DNA of 64,000 nucleotides, from positions 496,001-560,000 of the forward strand of contig NZ_JAQQLA010000004.1 of NCBI RefSeq assembly GCF_028548395.1, given 5' to 3'. The translations under genes were made by a program, and so were the position numbers. This stretch comes from Vogesella indigofera. GTDB taxonomy: Bacteria > Pseudomonadota > Gammaproteobacteria > Burkholderiales > Chromobacteriaceae. The notes beneath the pieces are model-generated. The model did no database searches, was not told where the DNA came from, and saw nothing but the letters and a program-made list of their open reading frames with translations. Positions 46,667 through 57,353 of this stretch are shown piece by piece (the stretch's first letter is position 1; the number at the start of each line of letters is the position of its first letter).

Positions 46667-47125
46667 ATGTTTGATGTTCTCGCCTATCTTCTCGAAGAGT
46701 TCAACGACCCCGCAGCCTGCCCGGAACGTGACGACCTCGGTCGCCAGCTGGCAGCGGCCGGCTTTGAAAACGAGGAAATCAGCGACGCACTGGACTGGCT
46801 GGACGGCCTGAACCAGCTCAATGACGGCAGCTACGACGGTGCCGATGCCGGCAGCGGTTTCCGCTGCTTCAGCGAACAGGAAAATACCCGCCTCAGCGGC
46901 GAGATTCGCGGCCTGATCCTGTTCCTGGAGCACAATGGCGCGCTGTCGCCGGCACAACGCGAAATGCTGATCGACCGCCTGCTGGCGATGCCCGACGACG
47001 AGATCTCCCTGCCCAGCGCCAAGCTGGCGGCACTGATGGTGCTGTGGGCACAAGGCGCGGAACTGCCGATCCTGCTCGGCGAAGACCTGCTGTGCGCGCT
47101 GCACGGCGAACCCACGATGCAGTAA
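46667..47125 (+). CDS. smg: Smg family protein (DUF494)
   Basis: A 152-aa protein of the DUF494/Smg family: MFDVLAYLLEEFNDP at the start, AAGFENEEISDALDWLDGL, and RGLILFLEHNGALSP. Molecular function unknown. The position between dprA and topA is conserved in many beta- and gammaproteobacteria. It starts 18 bases after dprA and is followed by a repeat copy (47144-47156) and a terminator. Confidence 0.95.
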   Translation: MFDVLAYLLEEFNDPAACPERDDLGRQLAAAGFENEEISDALDWLDGLNQLNDGSYDGADAGSGFRCFSEQENTRLSGEIRGLILFLEHNGALSPAQREMLIDRLLAMPDDEISLPSAKLAALMVLWAQGAELPILLGEDLLCALHGEPTMQ

Positions 47126-47143
47126 GCCCCGGCTGCGTGCCTC

Positions 47144-47156
47144 AAGGTTGGCCGCA
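47144..47156 (+). repeat. uptake-sequence-like repeat, exact 13-mer
   Basis: AAGGTTGGCCGCA lies 18 bases past the smg stop codon, upstream of the terminator. Confidence 0.75.
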
Positions 47157-47173
47157 GCGGAAAAACGCCCGAT

Positions 47174-47206
47174 CAAGAGCGCAAACCTTGCGCTCTTGTT
47201 TTGTTT
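47174..47206 (+). terminator. terminator after smg
   Basis: CAAGAGCGCAA / TTGCGCTCTTG with loop ACC, then TTTTGTTT. Confidence 0.92.
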
Positions 47207-47260
47207 GATGAATACACAATATTGTCGTGCCCCCCGGCGCACTACCGAAAACAGACCGTT

Positions 47261-49555
47261 ATGCCCTCAAACCTGCTGATTGTCGAATCGCCGTCCAAGG
47301 CGAAAACGCTGAAAAAATACCTGGGTCCGGACTTCGAAGTCCTCGCCTCCTACGGTCACGTCCGCGATCTGGTGCCGAAGAACGGCGCTGTCGATCCGGA
47401 AAAAGACTTCGCGATGAAATACCAGGTCGTGGCGCGCAACAGCAAGCACGTTGATGCCATCGTCAAGGCAGTGGCCGAGGTGGACCATGTCTATCTGGCA
47501 ACTGACCCGGACCGCGAAGGCGAGGCCATTTCCTGGCACCTGGTGGAAATCCTCAACAAGAAAAAACTGCTCAAGGACAAGACCGCACAACGGGTGGTGT
47601 TCCACGAGATCACCAAGAACGCGGTGCTGGACGCCATCGCCAACCCGCGCGCCATCGCGCAGGATCTGGTCGACGCGCAGCAGGCGCGCCGTGCGCTGGA
47701 TTACCTGGTCGGCTTCAACCTGTCGCCGCTGCTGTGGAAGAAAATCCGCCGCGGCCTGTCTGCCGGCCGCGTGCAAAGCCCGGCGCTGCGCCTGATCTGC
47801 GAACGCGAGAACGAGATCAAGGCCTTCGTCGAACAGGAATACTGGTCGGTGCACCTCGACAGCCACAAGGGCCGCACCAAGTTCAGCGCCAAGCTGACCA
47901 CGCTGGCCGGCACCCGGCTCGACCAGTTCGCGCTGCCGAACGAAGCGGAACAGGCCGACGTGCTGGCCCGACTGCAGGGCCACGACGCGGTGGTCACCAG
48001 CATCGAGAAGAAAAAGAAATCGCGCAGCCCGGCCGCGCCGTTCACCACCTCGACGCTGCAGCAGGAGGCTGTGCGCAAGCTGGGCATGACCACCGACCGC
48101 GCGATGCGTACCGCGCAGCAGCTGTACGAAGGCGTGGACATCGGCCAAGGCACCGTCGGCCTGATCACCTATATGCGTACCGACTCGGTGGCGCTGGCCA
48201 ACGAGGCGGTGGAGGAAATCCGCGGCTACATCGGCGAGCGCTTCGACGCCGAACACCTGCCGAAGAACCCGGTGGCGTACAAGAACAAGTCCAAGAACGC
48301 GCAAGAGGCGCACGAGGCGGTGCGGCCAACCTCCATCCTGCGCACGCCGGAGGCGATGAAGCCGTTCCTGACCTCCGACCAGTTCAAGCTCTACGACATG
48401 ATCTGGAAACGGACGCTGGCCTGCCAGATGGCACCGGCCAAGTTCGACACCACCAGCGTCGACATCAGTGTCGGCGACGGCATCTTCCGCGCCAGCGGTC
48501 AGGTGCTGGTATTCGCCGGCTTCCTGTCGGTGTACGAGGAAGACGTCGATGACGCCGAGGACGAGGAAAACGCCAAGCTGCCGCTACTGAACGAAGGTGA
48601 CGCGCTGCCGGTGGACAAGCTGTACGGCGAGCAGCACTTCACCCAGCCGCCACCGCGCTTCTCCGAAGCCTCGTTGGTGAAGTCGCTGGAAGAATTCGGC
48701 ATCGGCCGGCCGTCGACCTACGCCAGCATCATCTCGACGCTGAAGGATCGCGAGTACGTGATCCTCGACAAGAAGCGCTTCTACCCGACCGACACCGGCG
48801 ACATCGTCAACAAGTTCCTGACCGAGCACTTCGCCCAGTACGTCGACTACAACTTCACCGCCAAGCTGGAAAACCAGCTCGACGAAATTGCCAGCGGCAC
48901 GCGGCAGTGGGTGCCGGTGATGGACAGCTTCTGGAAGGGTTTCTCCAAGCAGCTGACCGAGAAGGAAGGCATCAGCCGCGCCGAAGTCACCACCGAAAGC
49001 CTGGACGAAGCCTGCCCGAAATGCAGCAAACCGCTGTCGATCAAGTTCGGCAAGCGCGGCCGCTTCATCGCCTGTACCGGCTACCCGGACTGCGACTACA
49101 CCCGCAACGTCGGTGAAACCGCGGAACAGGCCGCCGCCGAGGCGGAAGCGCCGACCATCATCGAGGACCGCACCTGCCCGGAATGCGGTGGCGAGCTGCA
49201 CATCAAGAAGGGCCGCTACGGCAAGTTCATCGGCTGCGCCAACTATCCGAAGTGCAAGCACATCGAGCCGCTGGAAAAACCGCGCGACACCGGCGTGCAG
49301 TGCCCGGAATGCAAGACCGGCAGCCTGATCGAACGCAAGAGCCGCTACGGCAAGCTGTTCTACAGCTGCAATACCTATCCGAAGTGCAAGTACGCCACCT
49401 GGAACCCGCCGGTGGCCGAGCCGTGCCCGCAGTGCCACTGGCCGATCCTGACCATCAAGATCACCAAGCGCCGCGGCACCGAGAAGGTGTGCCCGCAGAA
49501 GGAGTGCGGCTACGCCGAGCAGATCGCACCGCCGGAAGGCAAGGAAGAAGCCTGA
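47261..49555 (+). CDS. topA: DNA topoisomerase I
   Basis: A type IA topoisomerase (764 aa) that relaxes negative supercoils. The Toprim domain begins NLLIVESPSKAKTLKKYL with acidic TDPDREGEAISWHL. The catalytic Tyr is Y304 in GLITYMRTDS, and the CAP-like strand-passage region has GIGRPSTYASII. The C-terminus carries four zinc-ribbon modules; the first three are CPKC..CTGYPDC, CPECG..CANYPKC and CPEC..CNTYPKC, and a fourth runs from CPQC to CPQKEC. The start at ATG 47261 gives the conserved N-terminus. Ends with a strong terminator. Confidence 0.98.
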   Translation: MPSNLLIVESPSKAKTLKKYLGPDFEVLASYGHVRDLVPKNGAVDPEKDFAMKYQVVARNSKHVDAIVKAVAEVDHVYLATDPDREGEAISWHLVEILNKKKLLKDKTAQRVVFHEITKNAVLDAIANPRAIAQDLVDAQQARRALDYLVGFNLSPLLWKKIRRGLSAGRVQSPALRLICERENEIKAFVEQEYWSVHLDSHKGRTKFSAKLTTLAGTRLDQFALPNEAEQADVLARLQGHDAVVTSIEKKKKSRSPAAPFTTSTLQQEAVRKLGMTTDRAMRTAQQLYEGVDIGQGTVGLITYMRTDSVALANEAVEEIRGYIGERFDAEHLPKNPVAYKNKSKNAQEAHEAVRPTSILRTPEAMKPFLTSDQFKLYDMIWKRTLACQMAPAKFDTTSVDISVGDGIFRASGQVLVFAGFLSVYEEDVDDAEDEENAKLPLLNEGDALPVDKLYGEQHFTQPPPRFSEASLVKSLEEFGIGRPSTYASIISTLKDREYVILDKKRFYPTDTGDIVNKFLTEHFAQYVDYNFTAKLENQLDEIASGTRQWVPVMDSFWKGFSKQLTEKEGISRAEVTTESLDEACPKCSKPLSIKFGKRGRFIACTGYPDCDYTRNVGETAEQAAAEAEAPTIIEDRTCPECGGELHIKKGRYGKFIGCANYPKCKHIEPLEKPRDTGVQCPECKTGSLIERKSRYGKLFYSCNTYPKCKYATWNPPVAEPCPQCHWPILTIKITKRRGTEKVCPQKECGYAEQIAPPEGKEEA

Positions 49556-49574
49556 TCCGGCTCCGCCTCAAGAC

Positions 49575-49602
49575 AACGCCGCTGAACTCAGCGGCGTTTT
49601 TT
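49575..49602 (+). terminator. terminator of topA
   Basis: AACGCCGCTGA / TCAGCGGCGTT with a short loop, followed by TTTT, 20 bases past the stop. Confidence 0.93.
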
Positions 49603-49620
49603 ATTGCCTGTCGCGCGCTG

Positions 49621-49638
49621 GCGGCCAACGTTGGCCGC
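49621..49638. repeat. fused opposed uptake-like repeats, perfect palindrome
   Basis: GCGGCCAACGTTGGCCGC is an 18-base perfect palindrome, the same fused form as at 20728-20747, placed between the topA terminator and that of the convergent gene. Confidence 0.75.
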
Positions 49639-49674
49639 AAAAAAACCGCCGCGGCGGCAGACCCGGGCGGCGGT
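49639..49674 (-). terminator. terminator of the beta-carbonic anhydrase gene
   Basis: ACCGCCGC (49645-49652) pairs with GCGGCGGT (49667-49674); on the minus strand TTTTTT follows. Confidence 0.8.
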
Positions 49675-49692
49675 GCGGGGTGAGCGGCCGGC

Positions 49693-50265
49693 TCAGGCGC
49701 GGGCCACGATTTGCTGCACGCTGCCGTCCAGCGCCATCAGGTAGCTCTCCACCTGCAGCTGCGGGTGCTTTTGCAGGATCGCCTTGCGCAGCGCCATCAG
49801 CGTCTCGGCGTGGACACGGGTTTCCTTGTCCGGCGCCTGGCCGAAGTCCTCGCCCAGCACCACCTTGTAGGCACCGCAGTCGCGATGATCGAGCAGCATC
49901 ACCTTGTGGATGTGGTGCAGGCTGATGGCGACGTCGAGGTGCTCCCAGAACACGGTATTCCACGCCGGGAACTTGCCGGTCACCGCGCCGAGCGAGGCGC
50001 CGGCCAGCACGATGTGGTCGTACTTGTCCTTCATGCCCTTGCCGGCCATGAAACGCTCGGTGTCGTCGACCAGCCGGTAATCCATGCACGACAGCAGCAG
50101 CGCCTCGGTGCCGCCGGCGGCGTGCGCAGTGCGCGGCAAGAAGCTGCCCAGCAGCGCCGCGGCGCCGCCCATGGCCGCCAGTTTCACGAACTGGCGCCGG
50201 CCGACCGGCTGCGCCGCGCTGCCGTGGCAGTCAGCCGCCGGCCACTGTGGTGCTTGGCACATCAC
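49693..50265 (-). CDS. Tat-exported beta-carbonic anhydrase-like protein
   Basis: A 190-aa protein beginning with a twin-arginine signal (GRRQFVKLAAMGGAAALLGS, cleavage near RTAHA-AGG). The mature part has the beta-class carbonic anhydrase zinc set: Cys-Met-Asp-Tyr-Arg (CxDxR type) near residue 60 and HRDCGAYK (HxxC). Overall the mature domain is short for the class. It would be a periplasmic enzyme, probably exported folded with its zinc. Most beta-class enzymes are cytoplasmic. It stands alone, 49 bases after the yjdM gene on the same strand. Confidence 0.82.
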   Translation of the reverse strand: MMCQAPQWPAADCHGSAAQPVGRRQFVKLAAMGGAAALLGSFLPRTAHAAGGTEALLLSCMDYRLVDDTERFMAGKGMKDKYDHIVLAGASLGAVTGKFPAWNTVFWEHLDVAISLHHIHKVMLLDHRDCGAYKVVLGEDFGQAPDKETRVHAETLMALRKAILQKHPQLQVESYLMALDGSVQQIVARA

Positions 50266-50314
50266 ATCCCTCCTCTCGTGTCCTGCCCTGCCGCAGCGTC
50301 TGCGGCGCGGCGGA

Positions 50315-50656
50315 TCAGGCTTTCTTGACGAATTCCGACTTCAGCTGCATCGCGCCGATGCCGTCGATCTTGCAGTCGATATCGTGATCGCCGTCGACCA
50401 GGCGGATGCTCTTCACCTTGGTGCCGACCTTGACCACCAGCGACGAGCCCTTGACCTTCAGGTCCTTGATCACGGTGACGCTGTCGCCGTCCTGCAGCAC
50501 GTTGCCGTTGGCATCGCGTACCACGCGCTGCGGCTCGGCCTCTTCCGTGGCCGCCTCGGCGGACCACTCATGGGCGCACTCGGGGCAGACGAACATGGCG
50601 CCGTCCTGGTAGGTGAATTCCGAGCTGCACTGCGGGCATTGGGGCAAATTAGTCAT
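50315..50656 (-). CDS. yjdM: zinc-ribbon protein YjdM (PhnA-like)
   Basis: A 113-aa cytoplasmic protein with an N-terminal zinc ribbon ([16 protein letters not shown]) and the PhnA domain ([40 protein letters not shown]). Once called an alkylphosphonate uptake protein, it is not required for that pathway; its function is unclear. Standard length. Upstream gene of the beta-carbonic anhydrase on the minus strand. Confidence 0.93.
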   Translation of the reverse strand: MTNLPQCPQCSSEFTYQDGAMFVCPECAHEWSAEAATEEAEPQRVVRDANGNVLQDGDSVTVIKDLKVKGSSLVVKVGTKVKSIRLVDGDHDIDCKIDGIGAMQLKSEFVKKA

Positions 50657-50866
50657 GCTGTACCTTGTTTCTGAATGTGGCGGCCGCAGCGCCCCGGGCG
50701 CATCAACAACCCTGCAAACGGTGCGGTCTTTACGAGTGCCGTATTATCCGCCAGCCGCCACCGTTTTCGCCAGCAAAAGGCGCAGTCTTGTCATTGCCGG
50801 CTGCCGCGCGCGACGGCCACCGCGCACGTCACCCTCGCCCTCCCGCCACACCGGCGCATGGCAGGT

Positions 50867-50895
50867 TTGACAACTTACTGATCAGTAAGTATCTT
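50867..50895 (+). promoter_or_regulatory. fadH promoter with palindromic operator in the spacer
   Basis: TTGACA (50867-50872), 17-base spacer, TATCTT (50890-50895). The spacer is almost exactly filled by ACTTACTGATCAGTAAGT (50873-50890), an 18-base perfect palindrome. A dimeric repressor of TetR type would block RNA polymerase there. No regulator gene is adjacent. Confidence 0.82.
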
Positions 50896-50917
50896 CGCCA
50901 GCAAGGCTGACACATAA

Positions 50918-53008
<2,091 letters not shown>

Positions 53009-53033
53009 GCGCCAGATAGCATCACGCCGCACG

Positions 53034-53060
53034 GCCGGCGCGCCATGACGGCGCGCCGGC
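53034..53060 (+). terminator. GC-rich hairpin after fadH
   Basis: GCCGGCGCGCC / GGCGCGCCGGC, an 11-bp perfect stem with loop ATGAC, 25 bases past the stop; no T-run. Confidence 0.6.
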
Positions 53061-53072
53061 ACCATCCCCCCG

Positions 53073-53107
53073 CTTGCGGCCAACCTTGCACCAGGGTTGG
53101 CCGCAAC
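53073..53107 (+). repeat. opposed uptake-like repeats forming a hairpin
   Basis: CTTGCGGCCAACCTTG (from 53073) faces CAGGGTTGGCCGCAAC (to 53107). Both contain the exact 12-mer. It is the second hairpin after fadH. Confidence 0.82.
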
Positions 53108-53321
53108 GCTTCATGGTTATGGCATTTTGCTGCAACGCCACATTTCGATAGATTTCGCACCTCGTTTGCGCCAGATCAGTTCCCGTTTTTGCACCCGCCG
53201 CGTATTTGCTTCATTATTGGCAGGGCAATCGCGCAATTAAATTCCATTGTCATTGACGATCCTGCCAGCGTGTCCATGCCGCACCGCGCCATGCCGACCC
53301 AACGATAACGAGACTGGATGG

Positions 53322-54143
53322 ATGGCCAAGAACCTACTGACCGCCGGCCTGCTGTGGCTGTGCCTGCTGGCAAGCGCGCACGCCGCCTCGCTGGTGCTGG
53401 GCGTGGTGCCCTATATGTCGGCCCGCAAGCTGGCCACGCTGTACGAGCCGCTGCGCGCCGAGCTGGAACGCAGCCTGCAGCAGCCGGTGACGCTGGAAAG
53501 CGCCGCCGACTACAGTTTTTTCCTCGAGCGCACGCGCCAGGGGCGCTACGACATCATCGCCACCTCGCCCTACTTCGGCCGCCTGGCGCAGCAGGAGCAG
53601 GACTACCAGCCGCTGGCGCGACCGCTGGCCGATCTGGAGCCGCTGCTGGTCACCCGCCGTGACGGCATCCGCGAGCTGGCGCAGCTGCGCGGCCAGACGG
53701 TGTCGACCAGCGACCGCCTCGCCAACCTGACCCTGGCGGCACAGCGCTACCTGAGCCAGGCCGGCTTCAGCCCCGGCCAGCACCTTGTCATCCACCCCAC
53801 CGGCAGCCACGCCAATTCGCTGGCGGCGCTGCTGAGCGGCGAGTCGGCGGCCGCCATTATCTCGGTCAGCGCGCTGCACCAGTTCGGCGGCGACATCAGC
53901 AGCAAGATCCGCATCCTGGCCCGCCTGCCGCACACCACGCCGCAGCTGTACCTCGGCCACAAGCGTCTCGGCGACGCGCGGCTGGCACGGCTGCAGCAAC
54001 AGCTGCTGGTCTTTGCCAACGACACGCCGCAGGGACGCGCCTTCAGCCGCGACCTCAAGCACGGCGGCCTGCGCCCGGTCAGCGAGCAGGACATGCGCGC
54101 GCTGGATCCGTTCGTCCGGGACCTGAAAGGGCTGCTGCGATAA
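53322..54143 (+). CDS. periplasmic phosphate/phosphonate-binding-like protein (PhnD family)
   Basis: A 273-aa exported protein with a Sec signal peptide (about residues 1-21, ending SAHAA) and a PhnD-like periplasmic binding fold: LGVVPYMSARKLATLYEPLR at the start, YDIIATSPYFGRLAQQEQDY, and HPTGSHANSLAALLSGESAA. No ABC permease or ATPase is nearby; instead its stop shares a base with the start of a GGDEF/EAL gene (TAATG). It therefore probably serves as a sensory input subunit for that membrane protein rather than for transport (inference). Ligand unknown. Confidence 0.88.
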   Translation: MAKNLLTAGLLWLCLLASAHAASLVLGVVPYMSARKLATLYEPLRAELERSLQQPVTLESAADYSFFLERTRQGRYDIIATSPYFGRLAQQEQDYQPLARPLADLEPLLVTRRDGIRELAQLRGQTVSTSDRLANLTLAAQRYLSQAGFSPGQHLVIHPTGSHANSLAALLSGESAAAIISVSALHQFGGDISSKIRILARLPHTTPQLYLGHKRLGDARLARLQQQLLVFANDTPQGRAFSRDLKHGGLRPVSEQDMRALDPFVRDLKGLLR

Positions 54144-57100
54144 TGCGTCTGCCGCTGCGCCCCCGTTCGCTGAAATGGGCCATCATTCCGGTGCTGCTGC
54201 TGATCCAGCTGCTGGTCTTTGCCGGTATCGCCTGGCAGAGCGTGCGCGTGCTGCAGGACACCGCAGTGGCGCAGGCGCAGCTGCGCACCCGCAGCCTGCA
54301 CAGCGAGCTGCAGGCCGCGCTGATCGCGCCGTTGCTGGAGCGCGACTTCATCACGCTGCAGGAAATCGCCAGCGAGCTGACCCACGGCGGCGACATCGCC
54401 TACCTGATCATCCGCGACTCCAGCGGCAAGGAGCTGGCCCGTGCCGGCCTCGCCGACGGCCTGCAGCCGCAAGTGGATCGCTCGCTGCCGGACAGCGACG
54501 ACGACATCTTCGATACCCGCTTCAAGATCAGCCAGGGCCAGATCCAAGCCGGCCTGCGGCAGAGCGAATCCAGCCGCATGCTCAGCGGTCTCGCGCAGCG
54601 CACCGGGCCACTGATCGTCGCCGGCATCATCCTCGCCACTGGCTGGATGATCTGGGTCACGCTGTGGCTGAGCCGGCGACTGCAATACCTGTCCCTCGCC
54701 GCCGAGGCACTGGGGCAAGGCAAGCTGCTGACACGGGCGCCGGAAAGCCGCCACGACGAGATCGGCCGCCTCGGCGCCGCCTTCAACCGCATGGCGGCGG
54801 CGGTGCAGTCCGCCGACGAGCACTGGGCCAAGAGCCAGCGCTTTGCCGACATGCTGCTGATGGCGATCCCGATCCCGATGTTCTACAAGGACGCGCAGGG
54901 GCGCTTCCTCGGCTGCAACGCCGCCTTCACCCGCGTCACCGGCTACGGCCGCATCGACATCCGCGGCAAGACCCCAGCCGAGCTGTGGCCGGCCGACATC
55001 GCCGCGGTGCACTGCCTGCACGACGCCGAGCTGCTTGCCGGCCAGCCGCACCTCGACTACCAGGCCAGCATCGTCACCCAGCGCCAGCAGCGCCGCGAGG
55101 TGATCCTGTCCAAGGACGTGTTCTACAACGACCACGGCGACATCGCCGGCATCATCGGCGCCTGGAACGACATCACCGAGCAGACCCGTGCCGAAGAGCG
55201 GCTGCGGCTGCTGGCCGGCGTGTTCAAGCACTCCCACGACGGCATCATCATTGCCGATGCCCGTGGCCGGCTGCTGGACGTCAACCGCGCCTGCTGCAGC
55301 ATCACCGGCTACGAGCGCGACGAGCTGATCGGCCATACCCCGCGCAAGCTGCAGTCGGCACGGCACGATTCGGTGTTCTACCTCGCCATGCGCGACAAGC
55401 TGCAAAGCAGCGGCCACTGGCAGGGCGAGATCTGGAACCGGCGCAAGGATGGCGAGGTGGCTCCGCTGCTGCTGTCGGTGTCGGTGATCCACGACCAGTC
55501 CGGCAATGTGCGCCACTACATCGCGGTGTTCGCCGACATCACGGTGATGAAGGCGCAGGAAAACCGGCTGGCGCAGATGGCGCACCACGACCCGCTCACC
55601 CACCTGCCCAACCGCGTGCTGCTGGCCGACCGCATGAAGGTGGCCATCGCCCAGGCGCAGCACAGCGGCCACTGGCTGGCGATCTGCTTCATGGATCTGG
55701 ACGGTTTCAAGGCGGTCAACGACCGCTACGGTCACGAGGTCGGCGACCGCCTGCTGGTGCAGGTCGCCGAGCGGCTGCAGCACACGCTGCAGGGCGGCGA
55801 CACCCTGGCGCGGCTGGGCGGTGACGAGTTCGTGCTGCTGCTGTCCGGCCTGCCCGACCTGCAGACCTGCCGCCACAGCCTGCAACGGGTGCTGGACACC
55901 GTCGCCCATCCGGTACTGCTGGGCGACATCCACATCGAGATCTCGGCCAGCATCGGCGTCACGCTGTATCCGCAGGACGAGCAGGACCCGGACACCCTGC
56001 TGCGCCACGCCGACCAGGCGATGTACCAGGCCAAGGAAAAGGGGCGCAACGGCTACCAGATCTTCGACGCCGAGCACGACCGCCAGAGCCGCTTCCGCCA
56101 GGAAGGGCTGGGGCGGCTGGCGCAAGCGCTGCAGCAAGGCGAGCTGTGCCTGTTCTATCAGCCCAAGGTCAATATGCGTGACGGCAGCGTGGTCGGCGCC
56201 GAGGCGCTGATGCGCTGGCAGCATCCGGAAAAGGGCCTGCTGACACCGGCCCACTTCCTCGACGACGCCGAAGGCAGCGCGCTGGACATCGCACTCGGCG
56301 AATGGGTGCTGCGCAGCGCGCTGGCGCAGATGCGCTTCTGGCAGGCGCAGGGCATGACGCTGCCGGTCAGCGTCAACATCTCCGCCTACCACCTGCAGCA
56401 GGACAACTTCGCCGAACGGCTGGCGGCGCTGCTGGCGGAATACCCGGAGCTGCCGGCCGGGATGCTGGAAATCGAGGTACTGGAAAGCACCGCGCTGAAG
56501 GACATCACCCGCGTCGGCGCGCTGATGACCACCTGCCGCGAGCTGGGGGTGGAGTTCTCGCTCGACGACTTCGGCACCGGCTACTCCTCGCTGCTGTACC
56601 TGAAGCGGCTGCCGGCCGGCAAGCTGAAGATCGACCAGTCCTTCATCCGCGACATGCACGAGGACGGCGACGACCTCGCCATCGTGCAGGGCATCATCGG
56701 GCTGTCGGAGGCGTTCAGCCGCTCGGTCGTGGCCGAGGGCGTGGAAAGCATCGAGCACGGCAGCCTGCTGCTGCACATCGGCTGCGACCACGCGCAGGGT
56801 TTCGGCATCGCGAGGCCGATGCCGGCGGACGCGCTGCTCGGCTGGGCGCAGCAGTGGCAGGGCGCCGCCGCCTGGCAGCTGGCCAGCAAACGGCGCTGGA
56901 CCGGCGACGACACCAAGCTGTTCAACCTGGAACTGGCGCACCGCCAGGCCAGCAACCGCCTGATCGACTGGCTGCAGCAAGGCGCGCGCGAGCTGCCGCA
57001 GCAGGAGCACGGCAACAGCTACCGCGATTTCGACAACTGGTATCACGGTGCCGGCAGCGCCTACTTCGGCCAGCACCCGCTGTACCGCCGCATCGGCCAG

Positions 57101-57295
57101 CTGCACCAGCAGCTGTACACCCTCAACGAGCGGGTGCTGACCTGGCGCCAGTTCGAGCTGCAGGACGCCGACGAGCAGACCGTGCGCCAGCTGCAGCAAC
57201 TGCGCGACGAATTGCAGCAGCAGGTGCGCCAGCTGCTGGATGCGCCGGCGACCGCCGCGGCCGCAGTAAAAAGCGCCGCCGAAGTGATGATCTGA
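54143..57295 (+). CDS. HAMP-PAS-PAS-GGDEF-EAL protein with CZB-like tail
   Basis: A 1050-aa inner-membrane regulator of cyclic di-GMP. TM helices at about 13-32 and 155-175 flank a small periplasmic domain; then HAMP, two PAS domains (about 230-350 and 355-475), GGDEF (intact GGDEF at 559-563) and EAL (EAL at 687-689, with ALKDITR and DDFGTGYSSL). Both catalytic signatures look intact. The C-terminus (about 920-1010) resembles a chemoreceptor zinc-binding domain (LAHRQASNRLIDWLQQG, NWYHGAGSAYFGQHPLYRRI, then QLHQQLY), but the usual Cys and the last His appear replaced. It is translationally coupled to the upstream binding protein gene, which probably feeds it a signal. Confidence 0.9.
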   Translation: MRLPLRPRSLKWAIIPVLLLIQLLVFAGIAWQSVRVLQDTAVAQAQLRTRSLHSELQAALIAPLLERDFITLQEIASELTHGGDIAYLIIRDSSGKELARAGLADGLQPQVDRSLPDSDDDIFDTRFKISQGQIQAGLRQSESSRMLSGLAQRTGPLIVAGIILATGWMIWVTLWLSRRLQYLSLAAEALGQGKLLTRAPESRHDEIGRLGAAFNRMAAAVQSADEHWAKSQRFADMLLMAIPIPMFYKDAQGRFLGCNAAFTRVTGYGRIDIRGKTPAELWPADIAAVHCLHDAELLAGQPHLDYQASIVTQRQQRREVILSKDVFYNDHGDIAGIIGAWNDITEQTRAEERLRLLAGVFKHSHDGIIIADARGRLLDVNRACCSITGYERDELIGHTPRKLQSARHDSVFYLAMRDKLQSSGHWQGEIWNRRKDGEVAPLLLSVSVIHDQSGNVRHYIAVFADITVMKAQENRLAQMAHHDPLTHLPNRVLLADRMKVAIAQAQHSGHWLAICFMDLDGFKAVNDRYGHEVGDRLLVQVAERLQHTLQGGDTLARLGGDEFVLLLSGLPDLQTCRHSLQRVLDTVAHPVLLGDIHIEISASIGVTLYPQDEQDPDTLLRHADQAMYQAKEKGRNGYQIFDAEHDRQSRFRQEGLGRLAQALQQGELCLFYQPKVNMRDGSVVGAEALMRWQHPEKGLLTPAHFLDDAEGSALDIALGEWVLRSALAQMRFWQAQGMTLPVSVNISAYHLQQDNFAERLAALLAEYPELPAGMLEIEVLESTALKDITRVGALMTTCRELGVEFSLDDFGTGYSSLLYLKRLPAGKLKIDQSFIRDMHEDGDDLAIVQGIIGLSEAFSRSVVAEGVESIEHGSLLLHIGCDHAQGFGIARPMPADALLGWAQQWQGAAAWQLASKRRWTGDDTKLFNLELAHRQASNRLIDWLQQGARELPQQEHGNSYRDFDNWYHGAGSAYFGQHPLYRRIGQLHQQLYTLNERVLTWRQFELQDADEQTVRQLQQLRDELQQQVRQLLDAPATAAAAVKSAAEVMI

Positions 57296-57336
57296 GCGGC
57301 GGCGTCAGCGCGCGTCGCTCAGCGTCATTGACCCAG

Positions 57337-57348
57337 GGTTGGCCGCAA
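57337..57348 (+). repeat. uptake-sequence-like repeat, exact 12-mer
   Basis: GGTTGGCCGCAA lies 5 bases past the stop codon of the minus-strand TlpA-like gene. Confidence 0.78.
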
Positions 57349-57353
57349 CGCCG

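Larger units (their letters stand above)
53009..53321. other. fadH-binding protein intergenic region
   Basis: It holds a GC-rich hairpin (53034-53060) and an opposed repeat hairpin (53073-53107) after fadH, then about 200 AT-richer bases likely to contain the promoter of the next operon; I could not define boxes with confidence. Confidence 0.6.

Noticed and set aside
53747..57199. 1150-residue minus-strand open frame over the GGDEF/EAL gene
   Set aside because: Shadow frame with biased composition; plus strand has intact GGDEF and EAL motifs.
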